Source: Marthasterias glacialis (Eukaryota > Echinodermata > Asteroidea > Forcipulatida > Asteriidae). Taken from it: a stretch of DNA of 64,000 nucleotides. Positions 40,342 through 52,500 of the stretch are shown piece after piece. The notes beneath the pieces are model-generated. The model saw only the letters and a list, made by a program, of their open reading frames with translations, did not search any database and was not told where the DNA came from. The stretch covers positions 10,889,642-10,953,641 of the forward strand of contig OU452229.1 in NCBI GenBank assembly GCA_911728455.2. Reading direction: 5' to 3'. The position numbers and the translations under genes were made by a program. Position 1 is the first letter of the stretch, and each line of letters opens with the position of its first letter.

Positions 40342-41224
40342 CTACATTTTGAACAGTGTTTAATACTCTGTTAACCTTCCCAAACGACATCATGGAAGAG
40401 AGCATTCACTTCACTCCTACGTTTATGAAGAAACACCCATGAACATTTCAAATGAAAAAAACAAAACAAACCCGACTTGGCCATTACAAACTGCTTACCA
40501 ACCTCAAATGACCCGTGGGGGTAAATGCAAACAGTAGTAAATGGCCTCACATTTTGACTCTTTCATAGACCCTGCTTGGGTCTAGTGAGGCTATCATTAC
40601 TACTTTTTCAATGAAAATTTCATCACTTGGCTCTTGTCTTTAAGAAACGGGCTCAAAGTAGGTTTAAAAGAACCTCTATTGACCGAATTCACCTGACGTC
40701 ATCACCTGAGTCGGATTCCCTGTGTTCTTATTGTGCAATGTGCATTTTTGGCAACGCGCACAGGGTTAGGCGCGCATCGCATTCAATATGCAATTTGACT
40801 TCCAAAATGGGCGGACGGTGACGCCTGTGTGTGACGACGCTAATACAACAAATACATGTGCCGTAGGAGGTTTCTGCACAGTACAGGAAGATGGTGATGA
40901 GGACTTGTTAACTTCAATTGGGTCAGCTCATTCTGAATTAAGGTTACTGCCAATGAGCCACATCTTTACCTGAACACAGCAATGCTCAAATTACAAACAG
41001 AACAATAAGAGGCACATACATGGTCATAAACAAACCCGTGACAATTATCAAGGAGAACAATAAAATCCTGTCAAATTAGTTATTTAATTTTGAAATAAGA
41101 CGTTGAACATTAGAAATGAATCAATTTGATGAAATCTTTGCAGTTAAATCAACAGTGGTACAATTATAAAAGTCTTTGCTCTTTGAGTTGTGTAAATCTT
41201 GAGAAACCAAGTATCGCTTGGAAC

Positions 41225-41345
41225 AACTGTGCACAGAACTAATCTCTGCACGTGTGTACTGTGTGCATTCACTGCAAGATGTTGTATTGCAGGCTGGCAT
41301 ACAAAACCAAAGGTCGATACTGAATGGTCAGACAGTAGGAGGGTT
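41225..41345 (-). repeat. Single unit of the CCTCCTACTGT repeat
   Basis: On the minus strand it reads CCTCCTACTGTCTGACCATT then CAGTATCGACCTTTGGTTTT and CAGCCTGCAATACA, matching the units at 19788-20023. Confidence 0.7.
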
Positions 41346-42174
41346 AATACACCTTTCTTAAGTTGCTACTATCTTATACATTTACTAAAACATTGGCATG
41401 CCTTCTTGCCCAAACAGTCTGGCATGGTTTACACCGCCATGGAATGTGGTAAAACAGGAGCGAGATTTGACGTGTGAAATTCCTGAAATGGCTCGCAGGC
41501 CTAGGTTCCCCCCCCCCCCAGTTGTAGACCTAGAACTTCTTAGATGTTACAATTAAGGAGGTTTTACAGACTCTGTTCATCACCAGAAATACAAAACTAC
41601 AGGTTTTGAAATGTGGACTTTGGTGATTGCTTAACTTCATTCGAAAAGGCTCAAGGATGTTTTGACAAAATCCTGAAATCAGGAAAAATCCAGAGAAATC
41701 ACATGCCTGATACAAATACTTCGATTCATTTGATACGTTTAAGTTCCCAGTTGCAAATTCATAGATGAAAACTAGCATGATCAATACAAAAATAGACAAT
41801 GCAAAAACAAGACGACAGGCTTGAATATTTTATACAAAGCACCTTCAAGAACACACTAGAATAAATGAAAGAAAACATGTTTAAACCATGCATATTGACG
41901 AATGACAAATCAAAGATTGAACAAAACTGCTCATGTAATGCATTCCAATGAACCATGGTACCTTCTGATTACTCCATTAATCAATATATTCACCAAACAT
42001 TGCCTCCTGAATAAAAAAAAATTACAAATAAATGTAATTAGTTGTACAGTTTACACACATTATGGTCTTTGTACCGAACAATAATTAGCAATGGGGTGTC
42101 ATCATAATCGTAGGTTGGAAGTCCATGTGTCTATGTTATGCATGATCAGTCATGCGTGATCCCTCACCTGTTTC

Positions 42175-42401
42175 AATAGACCTTTCCCATGAAATATGTA
42201 AATTGGCCATCGCGTGTGCGCACTTACATTTTGGTTGGCAAAATTTGGGAACAGTGCGCCCTTTTGCATGGGACTGATGGGCGTGTGGCGCGTACGCGCT
42301 TTGTGCGTCTGCTTTCTGCACATTTCTATGGCGTTTGCCAACCAACAGGGTCTGTACGCATGCGTGGATGTAATTAGCATGTTTCATGGGAAAGGTCCAT
42401 T
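42175..42401. mobile_element. TIR element with GACCTTTCCCATGAAA ends
   Basis: Left end AATAGACCTTTCCCATGAAA and right end TTTCATGGGAAAGGTCCATT are inverted repeats of about 22 bp. Inner arms TTGGTTGGCAAA and TTTGCCAACCAA also pair. About 227 bp, GC-rich in the middle with many CpG-like GCGC motifs. Confidence 0.8.
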
Positions 42402-43094
42402 GCTCTGTGGATTATGCAAAAATGATACATTCTCTTGAACTGGCGTACATTTCCCTTTTGTACGCTGCATGCACAGTGTATTACATTGAACATACAACAG
42501 GTCCATAGACTTGCTGCCTTATAGCCTAGCCATGACTGATAAATTGTTAATTTTCAAAATTTAGAAATTCTCTTGTCGGGGTTCAAAACATTGCTTTAGT
42601 GAAACATGGTACAAGTTTGAAAACAAAAAACAACCACCATTTTTTTCTTCAGGTCTAATTTGAACATGGTTAGATTTTTAGTTTACATTTACATAAGAAT
42701 AATTAAGTAAATTCAAAACAGAGTGTCCAACAGACACCTGAAGTCCACAAACAGAAAACAACTACTCGTCGGGCTGTAATGTTTCGAGCTATAAATCTCA
42801 CATGCCAAATCTTAAGACTGTGGCAAACTATTTGTTTTATTTACAGGAGTGAGTCATTGCTGACATCAGGTTTAAAACGTGAATCCAGATCTTAGGAGGT
42901 ATGCTGAATTGATGGCATTTCCACCTTTTGGTAACCCCTGGAGTAAGAAGGAGCTTCTGTGAACATCACAACATATACATGTAGCTTGAGAAATATATCA
43001 AAGAGCAGGATTTCTTCATATCTTAGCTACTTTGTTCATCAGGCAGACATAGACAGGTCTAGTTTAGTTATAAACTTGTAATTTCTCATCCCTG

Positions 43095-43740
43095 ATTTAA
43101 TCAGTTGTTGCCAGATGACCTTTATACACAGCATTATTTTTCCGAGCCAGCAAATGGGTGATGTGTCAATACACTTTTGTGTACAATCGGCGTATCGAAA
43201 CAAAGGTCGCGCGGACATTTTGTTTTGGAGCATGCACAGAGTATGCACTCACCGTGCAACGCTTTGTTTCACCCACACAGAGGACAGATGGTGCTGAACA
43301 CTTTGCCGATTTTTGCCCATCATGCAGGGGTCATTGTGTAAACCCCGATTCAAGACATTAGCCCGTTTGTTCCAAGAAGTTGATTACAAGACATCCAGGC
43401 TTCCACCCTTGTTTATTCATTAATTTCAGCTCAATGGAGGAGGTAAGTCCGAGTGAGCCGAGTGTCAAGCTTTGGTTCAACCATAGCTCATGGCCGAGGT
43501 TTTGCTACTCTCAGTGCCTGTATATGGTAGTTTCTCAAAAGGGAAAGAATAAATCCCGGTGCTCCACAGACAATCTTTGTTCTCTTGGCTTTGTTTACTT
43601 GTCATGGTTTCTTTGTGCCAGTGGTATTCTTAAGGAAAAAAGATTCCGGCAATTCCGAGAAAATAGTCCCGTCAGGCTGGAAAAATGGAAGATTCCTGGC
43701 AGGGACTGGTTAAAGGGTACAATGTGTGCATCTCGATGAA
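43095..43740 (+). repeat. Composite repeat (parts F+E), copy 1
   Basis: Part F (to about 43450) has CGGACATTTTGTTTTGGAGC and TTTGTTTCACCCACACAGAG; part E (43466-43735) has TCTTGGCTTTGTTTAC and CAATTCCGAGAAAATAGTCC. The order F then E is the same in the inverted copy at 46545-47150. Short frames are present but I recognise no protein. Confidence 0.7.
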
Positions 43741-45637
43741 ATTTGTAAAGGTTCATTTTCTGGAATTAAACAGTTTGAAGGACTGAATTAGTGATAGAAC
43801 CGACAATGTTCCATCCTTATCAAGATTGATGAAAACGGACAACACATGTACTTCACCTAGAAGTGATGAATTTTCTGAGCAAACTCCTCCACACTTGAGT
43901 GAAAATTTGCATAAATCTCAAAGCTAAACCGACAGATGATTTTCATTATGTACAAAATAAAACGTGGATAAAATACTCTGATAAAACTGACGAAAAAAGT
44001 ATCAAAAGCTAGCTACTTTCACAACTAACTATTCACAAAGAAAACATTAATCTCCACTATTCTTTTAAAAAGACAAACTAATAAATTATATTATATCAAT
44101 ATTAGATTATGTTAATATCCCCCAAACAACCATTTTTTTTTACCTAAAATATTTTGTGTAGATGTACTATACAGGTTTATATTTCACTTTGGCAACTTTT
44201 GCAAATGTTACAGAGGTAAATGTACAGCAAATTTAAACTATTCAATAATTTTCTTTTTCCCAAAACAGCTCGTCTTAACAACACACTTTCGTTCAACTGT
44301 CAAAAATATCTCCAACTAAGAAATTAGAAACAACCATTCTTCAACTTTCATGTGACAGATCCACTTAAGCCCCTCAACGCACTGAACAATCTAAACAGAC
44401 AAAACTTCTGATAAATTGATATCACATTACAAAATGTAAACATGTTTTGGCCATTCAGATTCCTGCGGCGTGTCTTTTGTGACGGATATGGGGCACAGTG
44501 AGACACGTGTTGACGTGGTGTCGACACGTCATACGCACCTACCACGTGGGCCCAGTTGGTAGACAGGTGTCGTGGTGGGCGGGGTTTGAATGGATCACTT
44601 CATTGTTACACTTCATTGTAAATTGTCTCTATCATAATACATATTTTCAACTTGCATTTTCCTTCTGACAATGTTCATTTTCGTCCCTTAAATACATTTT
44701 CTTCAGTTGAGATATTAAAAAATAAACTGACAAGACACTGATCCAAAAACGAAGAAGGAATATTTCCTTATGATATAATATTTAATTAATGTACATACAA
44801 TGTGTATGAAAATTACTTTTCTTTGCTATATAAGACTTGAAATACAAGACAGTCTTCAGCAAACGACATAACGTGATCTGTCTCTCAGAAATACTTTGTA
44901 CAAGACTTGCAAAACTTTGTGTTCTCCCTTAACAATGGTCCGCTAGCCCAAATGCTAGTCAACACACCCAAGGACCAGTCAAAATTATCTCCAAGTGGTT
45001 CGCCCGGCTAGTTCAGTGATAAAAGAAACAACAGCCTTAATTTGTTAAATGGACTAGTGAAAAAAAATTGTGGGACCAGTGAAGTGCCAATTTAACTGGT
45101 CCCCACTGGCTGGTCACCCAAAAAAATTTACTGGTAAAACCTGGACGAGATTTAGGCTTGATAATCTAACCAATAAATTAACAACCCTTAAAAGTATGTG
45201 CTCAAACTTTTTGCAGACACTAGACTGCCGTACTTATTGGTTCAGATGTTATTGGATTCAGGCCCCGGGGTCCAGTGGACATTTCATGATCAGTTTAATT
45301 TGGGGGAGTTGGGGGTGGGGGCGTGGGGTGGAGTGGGGATCCATCTTGCTGCAAGCAAAAACAGAAAAATTGTTGCTATCTGTAACATTGCTAAAGGGAA
45401 GGTTCATCTTTGGTTCAAATTGTGACCAGACCTGTTTTGAATATGTGAGCATTTTTGAAACTGACTTACTTCTAAGTTCGTTTGTTAAGTTAACAATCAT
45501 GCTGGGAAAAAATAGGCCGAGAAAAATTACTGAGTTTATTTTGTACATTTTTTGAGGACATACAATTAATTACCATCTTTGGTAAGATGTCATTTGACAT
45601 TGCTTCATTCAACATAAAAACAAGTAACAATTTAAGA

Positions 45638-45822
45638 AACTGTAACTAGTAAACTAGTAAAATTTGTGGGTACAACCATGAATAAATCTTCTGGGAGGAG
45701 TGGTGGCTCTGAAAAGAGCCGGTGTGGAAAGAATCGGCTCTTTTCAGAGCCACCACTCCTCCCAAAAGAGATTGATACATGGTTGTACCCGCAAATTTTA
45801 CCAGTTTACTAGTTATAGTTTC
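45638..45822. repeat. Palindromic repeat with two histone-type 3' stem-loops
   Basis: Two arms of about 85 bp run outward from a 15-bp spacer (45721-45735). Each begins with the 16-mer GGCTCTTTTCAGAGCC (45736-45751 on +, 45720-45705 on -). This is the exact metazoan histone-mRNA stem-loop, followed by ACCACTCCTCCC. The + arm has AAAAGAG 12 bases further on, like a histone downstream element; the - arm reads AGAAGAT there. Then come ATGGTTGTACCC and an AT-rich end. No histone coding sequence is attached. Confidence 0.8.
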
Positions 45823-45984
45823 CTTTTTTTTTTCACACCATGCAAAGATTCAAACATTGCTGAAAGTAATAATTGCATATTGTCCTCTAAAGAGATGGAA
45901 TTCTCTGGAATAGATTTGGATGGGAATATTTCTTGGACTGAGGGACAAAGGGCGACTTTGGGAACGCTTTGGTGGCAGAAGAAA

Positions 45985-46085
45985 TACCAGGTCAATTAGC
46001 AGTGATCCTGTATTTCTGGGCATGCGCACCACTTCGAGAATACACGTCTGCTGCCACCTAGTGTCACTAAAAGTTTCCCTCTGGA
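45985..46085. repeat. Partial CACTAGGTGGCAGCAGAC-family element
   Basis: Carries ATACCAGGTCAATTAGCAG, GGGCATGCGCACCACTTCGA and CTGCTGCCACCTAGTGTC in the same order as the complete element at 50709-50840. Confidence 0.65.
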
Positions 46086-46410
46086 ATGCATTGAACGATT
46101 CCAAAAATCAATGTTGCACCTGTCCTTGAAAGAAGTGTAAATAGTAATTCTGGGAAGAATTCAACAGACTTCCTGTGAATTCAAATATCCATGTGGTTTT
46201 CAGTAAACCAACTAATTGTTTCCTAGTTTGAATTAACTTTCAATACATTCTATATATATATATATATATATATAAATAATTTCAACATTGTATAAAAAGA
46301 AAATCATGTTACACGTGATGTGATGTCAAAGGTCACCAACAGCTCAGCCAATGGGTGAATCACTCTTGAAGGGGGGGGGGGGTGATTCACTGTTAGTGGG
46401 TGTGGTCACG

Positions 46411-46508
46411 TCACCTTGGGAGTTGTCCGCCATCTTCCTCTGCGTGATGCTGATTGGCAGTGGAGGTTTGAGTCCCATCCCCACTGGCAGAAGGATTCTG
46501 TACAGCAG
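46411..46508 (-). CDS. ATF2: ATF terminal coding exon
   Basis: With acceptor gctccag the frame reads AAVQNPSASGDGTQTSTANQ then HHAEEDGGQLPR and TGA at 46413-46411, a polar Ser/Thr/Gln tail of the kind seen in the family. A second acceptor 11 nt further in (ctgtacag) would give a different Arg/Trp-rich tail ending at 46406. I prefer the first on composition. A run of G on + at 46369-46381 lies in the 3'UTR. Confidence 0.7.
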
Positions 46509-49500
46509 CTGGAGCAAGACAAACATGACAAAAGGTCAACACTGAGGTTGATATTTCCAATTAGCGCCGGGATTCTTCCATTTTGTTTTAGGGTCAAGCG
46601 TGAGGGAATTTTTTTTCTCAAAATTACTGGAATCATTTTTTCGTTCAGAATACTGCTGGCACAAAGCCAAGAGAACAAAGATTCTCTTTAAAGCACCAAA
46701 ATCTTTAGTTATTTCTAACAAGTTCACGAACCGTGAACTGCAAAACCTCGTCCGTGAGCTACGGCCGAGGATTGGTCCTACATCCAGAACCAAGGCTGGA
46801 CACTAACTTACCTCCATTGAGCCGAAATACAAAGAATAAAAAATGGTGGAAGCCTCTCGATGTCTCGTAATCCTCTTCTTGGAACAAAAGGACAAAGGTC
46901 TGGAATTGGGGATACACAATAGCCCCAACACGATGGGCGAAAACAGGCAAAATATTCAACACCATCTATCCTCTTTGTGCGGGTGAAACGAAGTGTTGTT
47001 CGGTGAGTACATACTCTTTGCACGCTCCGAAACAAAATGTCCGGGGCGACCTTTGTTCAGGTATTCTGATTTTACACAATGGCGTGTTTACACAACACCT
47101 GTTTTCTGGCTAAGAAAATATCAGCATGTATACAGGTCATCCAGAGTCAACTGTTTAAAACCCCAGCTCAACATTGGTAAGATGAAAAACAAAAATGTTC
47201 ACAGATTTACATCTACCTTACATGGTATAAAGATAATGATGGTAGAAAAATTTTTCTGTAATAATTCTGCCTGAAGTGTTATCATTTTTAAATAGTAAAT
47301 GAAATAAGATCCAAAATTAGTTTTCGTCTCAGTGGGACGAAACTCTGCCAGTAGGAATGTGTACAAAAATGCTGAATGTATTTTCACTGTTTTCTTGCTA
47401 ATGAAACAACGAAATGAGCTGACATTTTCACAGGTTGGTTTAATTACAAATAACTTGATTTGTGTAAAGAATGGAGGCATTTATAGTCAGTTTACAAATG
47501 TTGAGCTGGGGCTTTAAAGAGAATGTGCCAATTTAAAACTGGTCAGGAAGGAAGGGAGGTACTCTTCCAAATGTACTCATCCAAAAATCAATGACAAGTT
47601 GCACTATCAACCTTGTTTTATTCCTAAGTGTTTTTTTTTAATGTGGGGACGAGATTTGCCAAATGTAAAAATTCCTGAAAATGGCTTGCAGGCCTTTGTT
47701 CCCCTTTATTGTAGACCTGGCGCCTCCCAGATATTACAATTCAGGAGGTTTACAGACCCTGCATCACCAGAAATACCAAACTACAGGTTTGGACAAAATG
47801 TGGACTATTTCTTTCTTCCTTTGGTGACTACTTTACTTCTTTTCAAGAAAATTCGAAGTCTCAATGATATTCTGAGAAAATCTTGAGAAATCTCAGGCCT
47901 GTTAATGAATCACAAAGAGCTGGACCTGATTACTCACCTGCTAGGATGTTACCATGAGTCTGTCTTTGCAGGATGGTGACTGGGCAATCGTTGTGGGCCA
48001 GGAGAAGCTGCTTCAGTTGAGCTACTTCCTCTCGTAGCTTTGTCACCTCAGACTGAAGGAGATGGGGGGTACAAGACATATTAAGGGTTGAAGTCTCGCA
48101 TGGTTGAAATACAATTTGAAACCATGTCCAAATACACCGATCCATTAAGCCCCGCCTACTAACGTACTGACCAATCACAACCTTGACAATGTCTCTGACA
48201 GTCCGACAAAAGTCTGACACTTTAAAATACCATTAGAAAAGTAAACAAACCGTCACCATTGTTCTGACACACAACAGCACACACAACTGTACTAACGTTT
48301 GTTTTGTTGTAATTTTTTCGTGTTTCTGGTGGTGCAAATCCCACAGCAGTGGGCCTTGTACAGTCATGCAAACATGGTTTAACAGTGTTCCTGTCTGCAT
48401 TGTTCTTTGGACTCAAGGCACTGCCCTAAAGGCCACGAAACTAAATCCATACCATTCACGAAAACCATGCAAGTGTGTGTATATACGATACGTGTGTGTG
48501 GACGCAACTGAACCATCGCTGCGATCGTGGCAAGAAAGTCACACCATGTGCTGTGGCTAGGCAGTTGCTAAGGTAGGCGGGGCTTAATGGATCGGTCTAT
48601 TAATTGCTTTGGCAGTGGCTATGGGGGTCGGATCGTTGAAAATGCCGATTCTGTAATGTTGTCATTGCAGACATTAGCCTTAGCCATAGCCACCACCGCT
48701 AGATTCTGATGTGGCTTTAGACGGTTTGACTCGGCACAATGGAAAGACATCTTGTACTTCTCTCAGAAACTCAGGTGGTTGTCCAACATTTAAAATAAGA
48801 TTCTGGGTTTGACTCCCCGCCATGACAATTGTCTTCTTGGACAAGGCACTTAACCATAATTGCTTCTCTTAACCCAGGTGTATAAATGGGAACCTGCGAG
48901 GGCTGAGAGAGTCTTGTGTTGGAAAAACCCCTTAGTGCTAATTTAAGCAGCTTGGGGTTGTATGCTCCCCAGGGAGTTAGGAAAGTTTGAGGAATGGTCT
49001 AAGCATGCCTGATGAACAGGGACAATAATGTTGTAAAGCGGCATGTACAAGCTAAAAGGACATGTGCGCTAAAAAAAGTATAAACAACTTACACTCAGCA
49101 TGTTGTTAGTGCTGTTTAAGTCATCTGCTTTCTGCTCCAGACTGGTGATCCAGACTTTACGTTTATTTCGGCACCGAGTTGCAGCAGCTCGATTTCTCTC
49201 CAGGAATCGTTCTCTCTTCTCGTCAGGGCTCATGTCAGAATTACGACGTTTCCTCTTGCTGCTGCAGAAGAACACAAAATTCAATAGAAGTATAAGACAT
49301 GGGAAAAAAAAAGGGCTTAAAACTGTCAAAAAAAAAAAACCTTTCACACTTCACAAATTTTCTGAGAAATTCCTTTGACCTTTTCACACTTAAATTACTA
49401 ACCCCGACAAACTCTTGGGAAATAGCCACTCCCCGGGAAAAAATAAAACTACCCCTGCTTGGGAGAAGAGTTAAGCGAGATAACCTTGGGGTTAGCATAC

Positions 49501-52500
49501 TGAAAGTTCATTTGCATCAAGTGTGAAGCGAACACTGGGTGGCAGTGTGGTAAAAAAAATCCCCAGGAGTTTCCTAAGGTTTCATTTCCTGGAAACCGGT
49601 TTGGTAATGTGAAGAGTGTTTTAAGAAACCTGTTTTTTCTTTAAATTTTATCAACCTCCAGGTAATTCTGTCCAAGTACTATTGGGTGCAAGAATTCTCC
49701 AACACTAGACTTGGGTTCGGAGCAAAGTTTGTCCCTATTGTTTTCAGTGACTAACCAGCAAGACCAGTTACAGAGCTCGGAAATATATTGCATAGGGCAT
49801 ATCCGCTTGCCGATTAAAAACAGGCACATTTGTGTATTCATTGCATTTCGTCTGAGTGAACAGCCTTTCCAGCCTTGGTTCATGCTTTAGGAGGATCCTT
49901 GACCGTAGCTCACGGCAAATCACGATGCCTGAATTTGACATTTCCTTGATAGAGATCCACAAATCCCAGTGCTTGAAAGAGAATCGTTGTCCTCTTGGCT
50001 TCGTCAAGTCAAGGTTTCTTTGTGCCAGCGGTACTCTCAAAAGAAAAATTATTCTGGCAATTCTGAGAAAATGGTCCAATCAGGCAGGACGGGAAAAAAC
50101 TGGCAGATCCTGGGCACGAAGTGGTTCATGGAGGATGTGTAAACCATCACGACTGTTACACCATAGCGTCAGTGTAACACTTTGTACATTTTGTTATTTT
50201 AACAATGCTATCTCTTGTAAGGGGCACAATGCAAAAACATGACATCTTGTAGGTATCTTGGCACCTTAGGCTTTGGGTGTGAATCTAAGAGATTTTTAGG
50301 GAGATGCTGTGTTTGAGTACTTTCACACAAGTGCGTCGGGTGAAGGCTTATTTGGTTGGAGATTTTGTGTACATACTTGAGTGGGCTGTTCGGTGAGAGA
50401 TCCCCCATTGATCCAGACGAGTCCAGAGTGGTTACTCCAGCTTGTTGCCGGGTGACCACATCAACGGCTTGGGTCATCACACCCATGTTGCCCTGGGACT
50501 GGCACGTCAGGAGGGTGTTCTTCAGTTTCTGTAAGGGTCAAAGAAAACACCATTCATCATATCTGATCGGATCTGTTCTTGGATTTTGTCTCACATGTTA
50601 TCTGCATCTCTAGACAAGTGTCGGTCTGAAAAGTTGTCGTAAGATTTCTAATTTTATTTTTTCCCGTTTTTCTTTGTGTTGTCTACACCCATTAGGGGCT
50701 TCATGAGAGACTTTGAAACACTAGGTGGCAGCAGACTTACCAGGTAAATTTCCATTGCTTGCGTAGTTTTGAGCATGCGCACATTTCCGAGAACAATGTA
50801 ATTACCCGGTAGGTTTGCTACCACCTAGCGTCCCCAAAAGTGGCCCATTGTGTCGATTACTATACGACAGAAAACACAATAAAGGGTAACACTTATCTAC
50901 TGTCACGTTAGCAGTTTTTCCAATGGTTGTAACTTTTTCTTTTAAGCATCTGAAACCACCATAAGTGTTTCAACATGTGAATGGGCATACAAATTTATAC
51001 TGAAAATAATTTGCGTTGATTAGAATTAATAATTTTTTCATTACTCTTAAATTTCATTCAAAAAATGGACGGAAAAGGCAGGTACCCTTTTCCATCCATT
51101 TTTGATGGAAATGTGAGGGTGATTAAAAAACAAAAAACAAAAAAAAAACCATCAACTCAAATTATTTTCAAAATAAACCTGGGTGATTTCAGGTACTTAA
51201 CAAAAAGTTACAACCATTGGGAAAAACTGCAAACATGACAGATGCAAAGTGGTACTCTTTATTGTGTTTCCTGTCATATGCTTTTGAGGGCTTGGTCTCA
51301 GACCCATGGGTTTGGTCTAAAAAAATTCCTGGTCTTAATCCTGTTGGAGTTTTTATCTTTCAAGTTTAGGTCTTAATCACAAACCTTTAACTCTTTACAT
51401 CATTTGTGGTTTCCTGATGCTACTTACAGGGCCCAATTTCATGGCGCTGGTTACCAAAGAATTCTGCGCTTACGGCGCCCTGTAAAGTGCATATTCCTAT
51501 GGGCCGTGGCAGGGCGTAAGCGCAGAATTCCGCGGTAAGCAGAGCCATGAAATTGGGCCCAGGTCGGAAGTGCTGTTTTCCGCTTATTGTAATATTAAAT
51601 CTGGGTCCTAGACTTCTTCTCCAACTTTCAGTCTTGACCAATTGTCGCAAGTTGGGCCCAAATGAGCAAGAGTTAACTAAACTAGGTCACCATGGTTTTT
51701 GATTAATTACCTGTTTCACTAGATTGGAATCCAGAGGAGGTGTGTCAACCGGCTTGGAGATCATCACCGAGACCTGCGGCACTGCCGACATGGCGACTGG
51801 AATTGGTGCTGATGGATTGGCCACCGAGGGCGGTACAACGGGGATAGTTTGACCGTTCGGTAAGCGCAGCAGAATCGGTGTAGCGATGCTTTGACAGATG
51901 CTAACAGTTTGACCTCTGTAACTAAGGATGGGATAAATTTATAGCAGAATGGTAAAAAAAAAAACCCAGCACAACACTGCGTCAGCTAAAAATGCGATGC
52001 ATTATGGAACGAAATAAAGGGTTCTCTTCAAATAGATCACTGATACCAACCGAGGGCGCTTTCAAACTGGATTTGGAATGTTTTGTATTCCGTAGGTGAT
52101 GATGTACCCATCACAAACGATTCGGAATCGCCCTCAGTTGTTTTAAAATAAGACTCGTTAAAAATGTAGTTTAATTATTATTACTTGTTTGGCAATCTGG
52201 TCAGTGAACTCTTGCTAACAGTTGCTGGGGCTCCTTGCAAGATGGGCATGGTCGGCTGCGAGACTGGAGCGGAATTAGATACTTCCTCCTCCACGGAGAC
52301 TATATGTATATCTTCAGCCACTCCCTCCACCCTGATGGTCTCTTCCAGATGGTGTGCATCCTCTGTGGTTGTAGAGGAGACCGCCTGCTGGGAGGATTCT
52401 TCCATTGTGTTATCGGGGGAGTCGCTTAACTCAATTTCTAGTGATTCGTCTTCCGGCATTTTGGAAGAGGAGTTCTCGATGGGATCAGGACCCTGTAATG

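Larger units (their letters stand above)
39301..46410. other. Intergenic / 3'UTR region between the convergent genes
   Basis: No supported gene. Contents include a LINE remnant (39440-39750), histone-stem-loop-like repeats (40256-40341, 45638-45822), a CCTCCTACTGT repeat unit (41225-41345, -), a TIR element (42175-42401), a composite repeat (43095-43740), part of an inverted-repeat element (45985-46085) and a (TA)n run (46252-46275). A second perfect TGACGTCA occurs at 40694-40701. The ATF 3'UTR must occupy part of the right side; an AATAAA on minus lies near 45535-45540. Confidence 0.5.

Noticed and set aside
45070-45555. 161-codon plus-strand frame upstream of the palindromic repeat
   Set aside because: Low-complexity start and a GGGGTGGGGGCGTGGGG tract inside, no homology recognised, no promoter or splice context. 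Kept out of the gene list.
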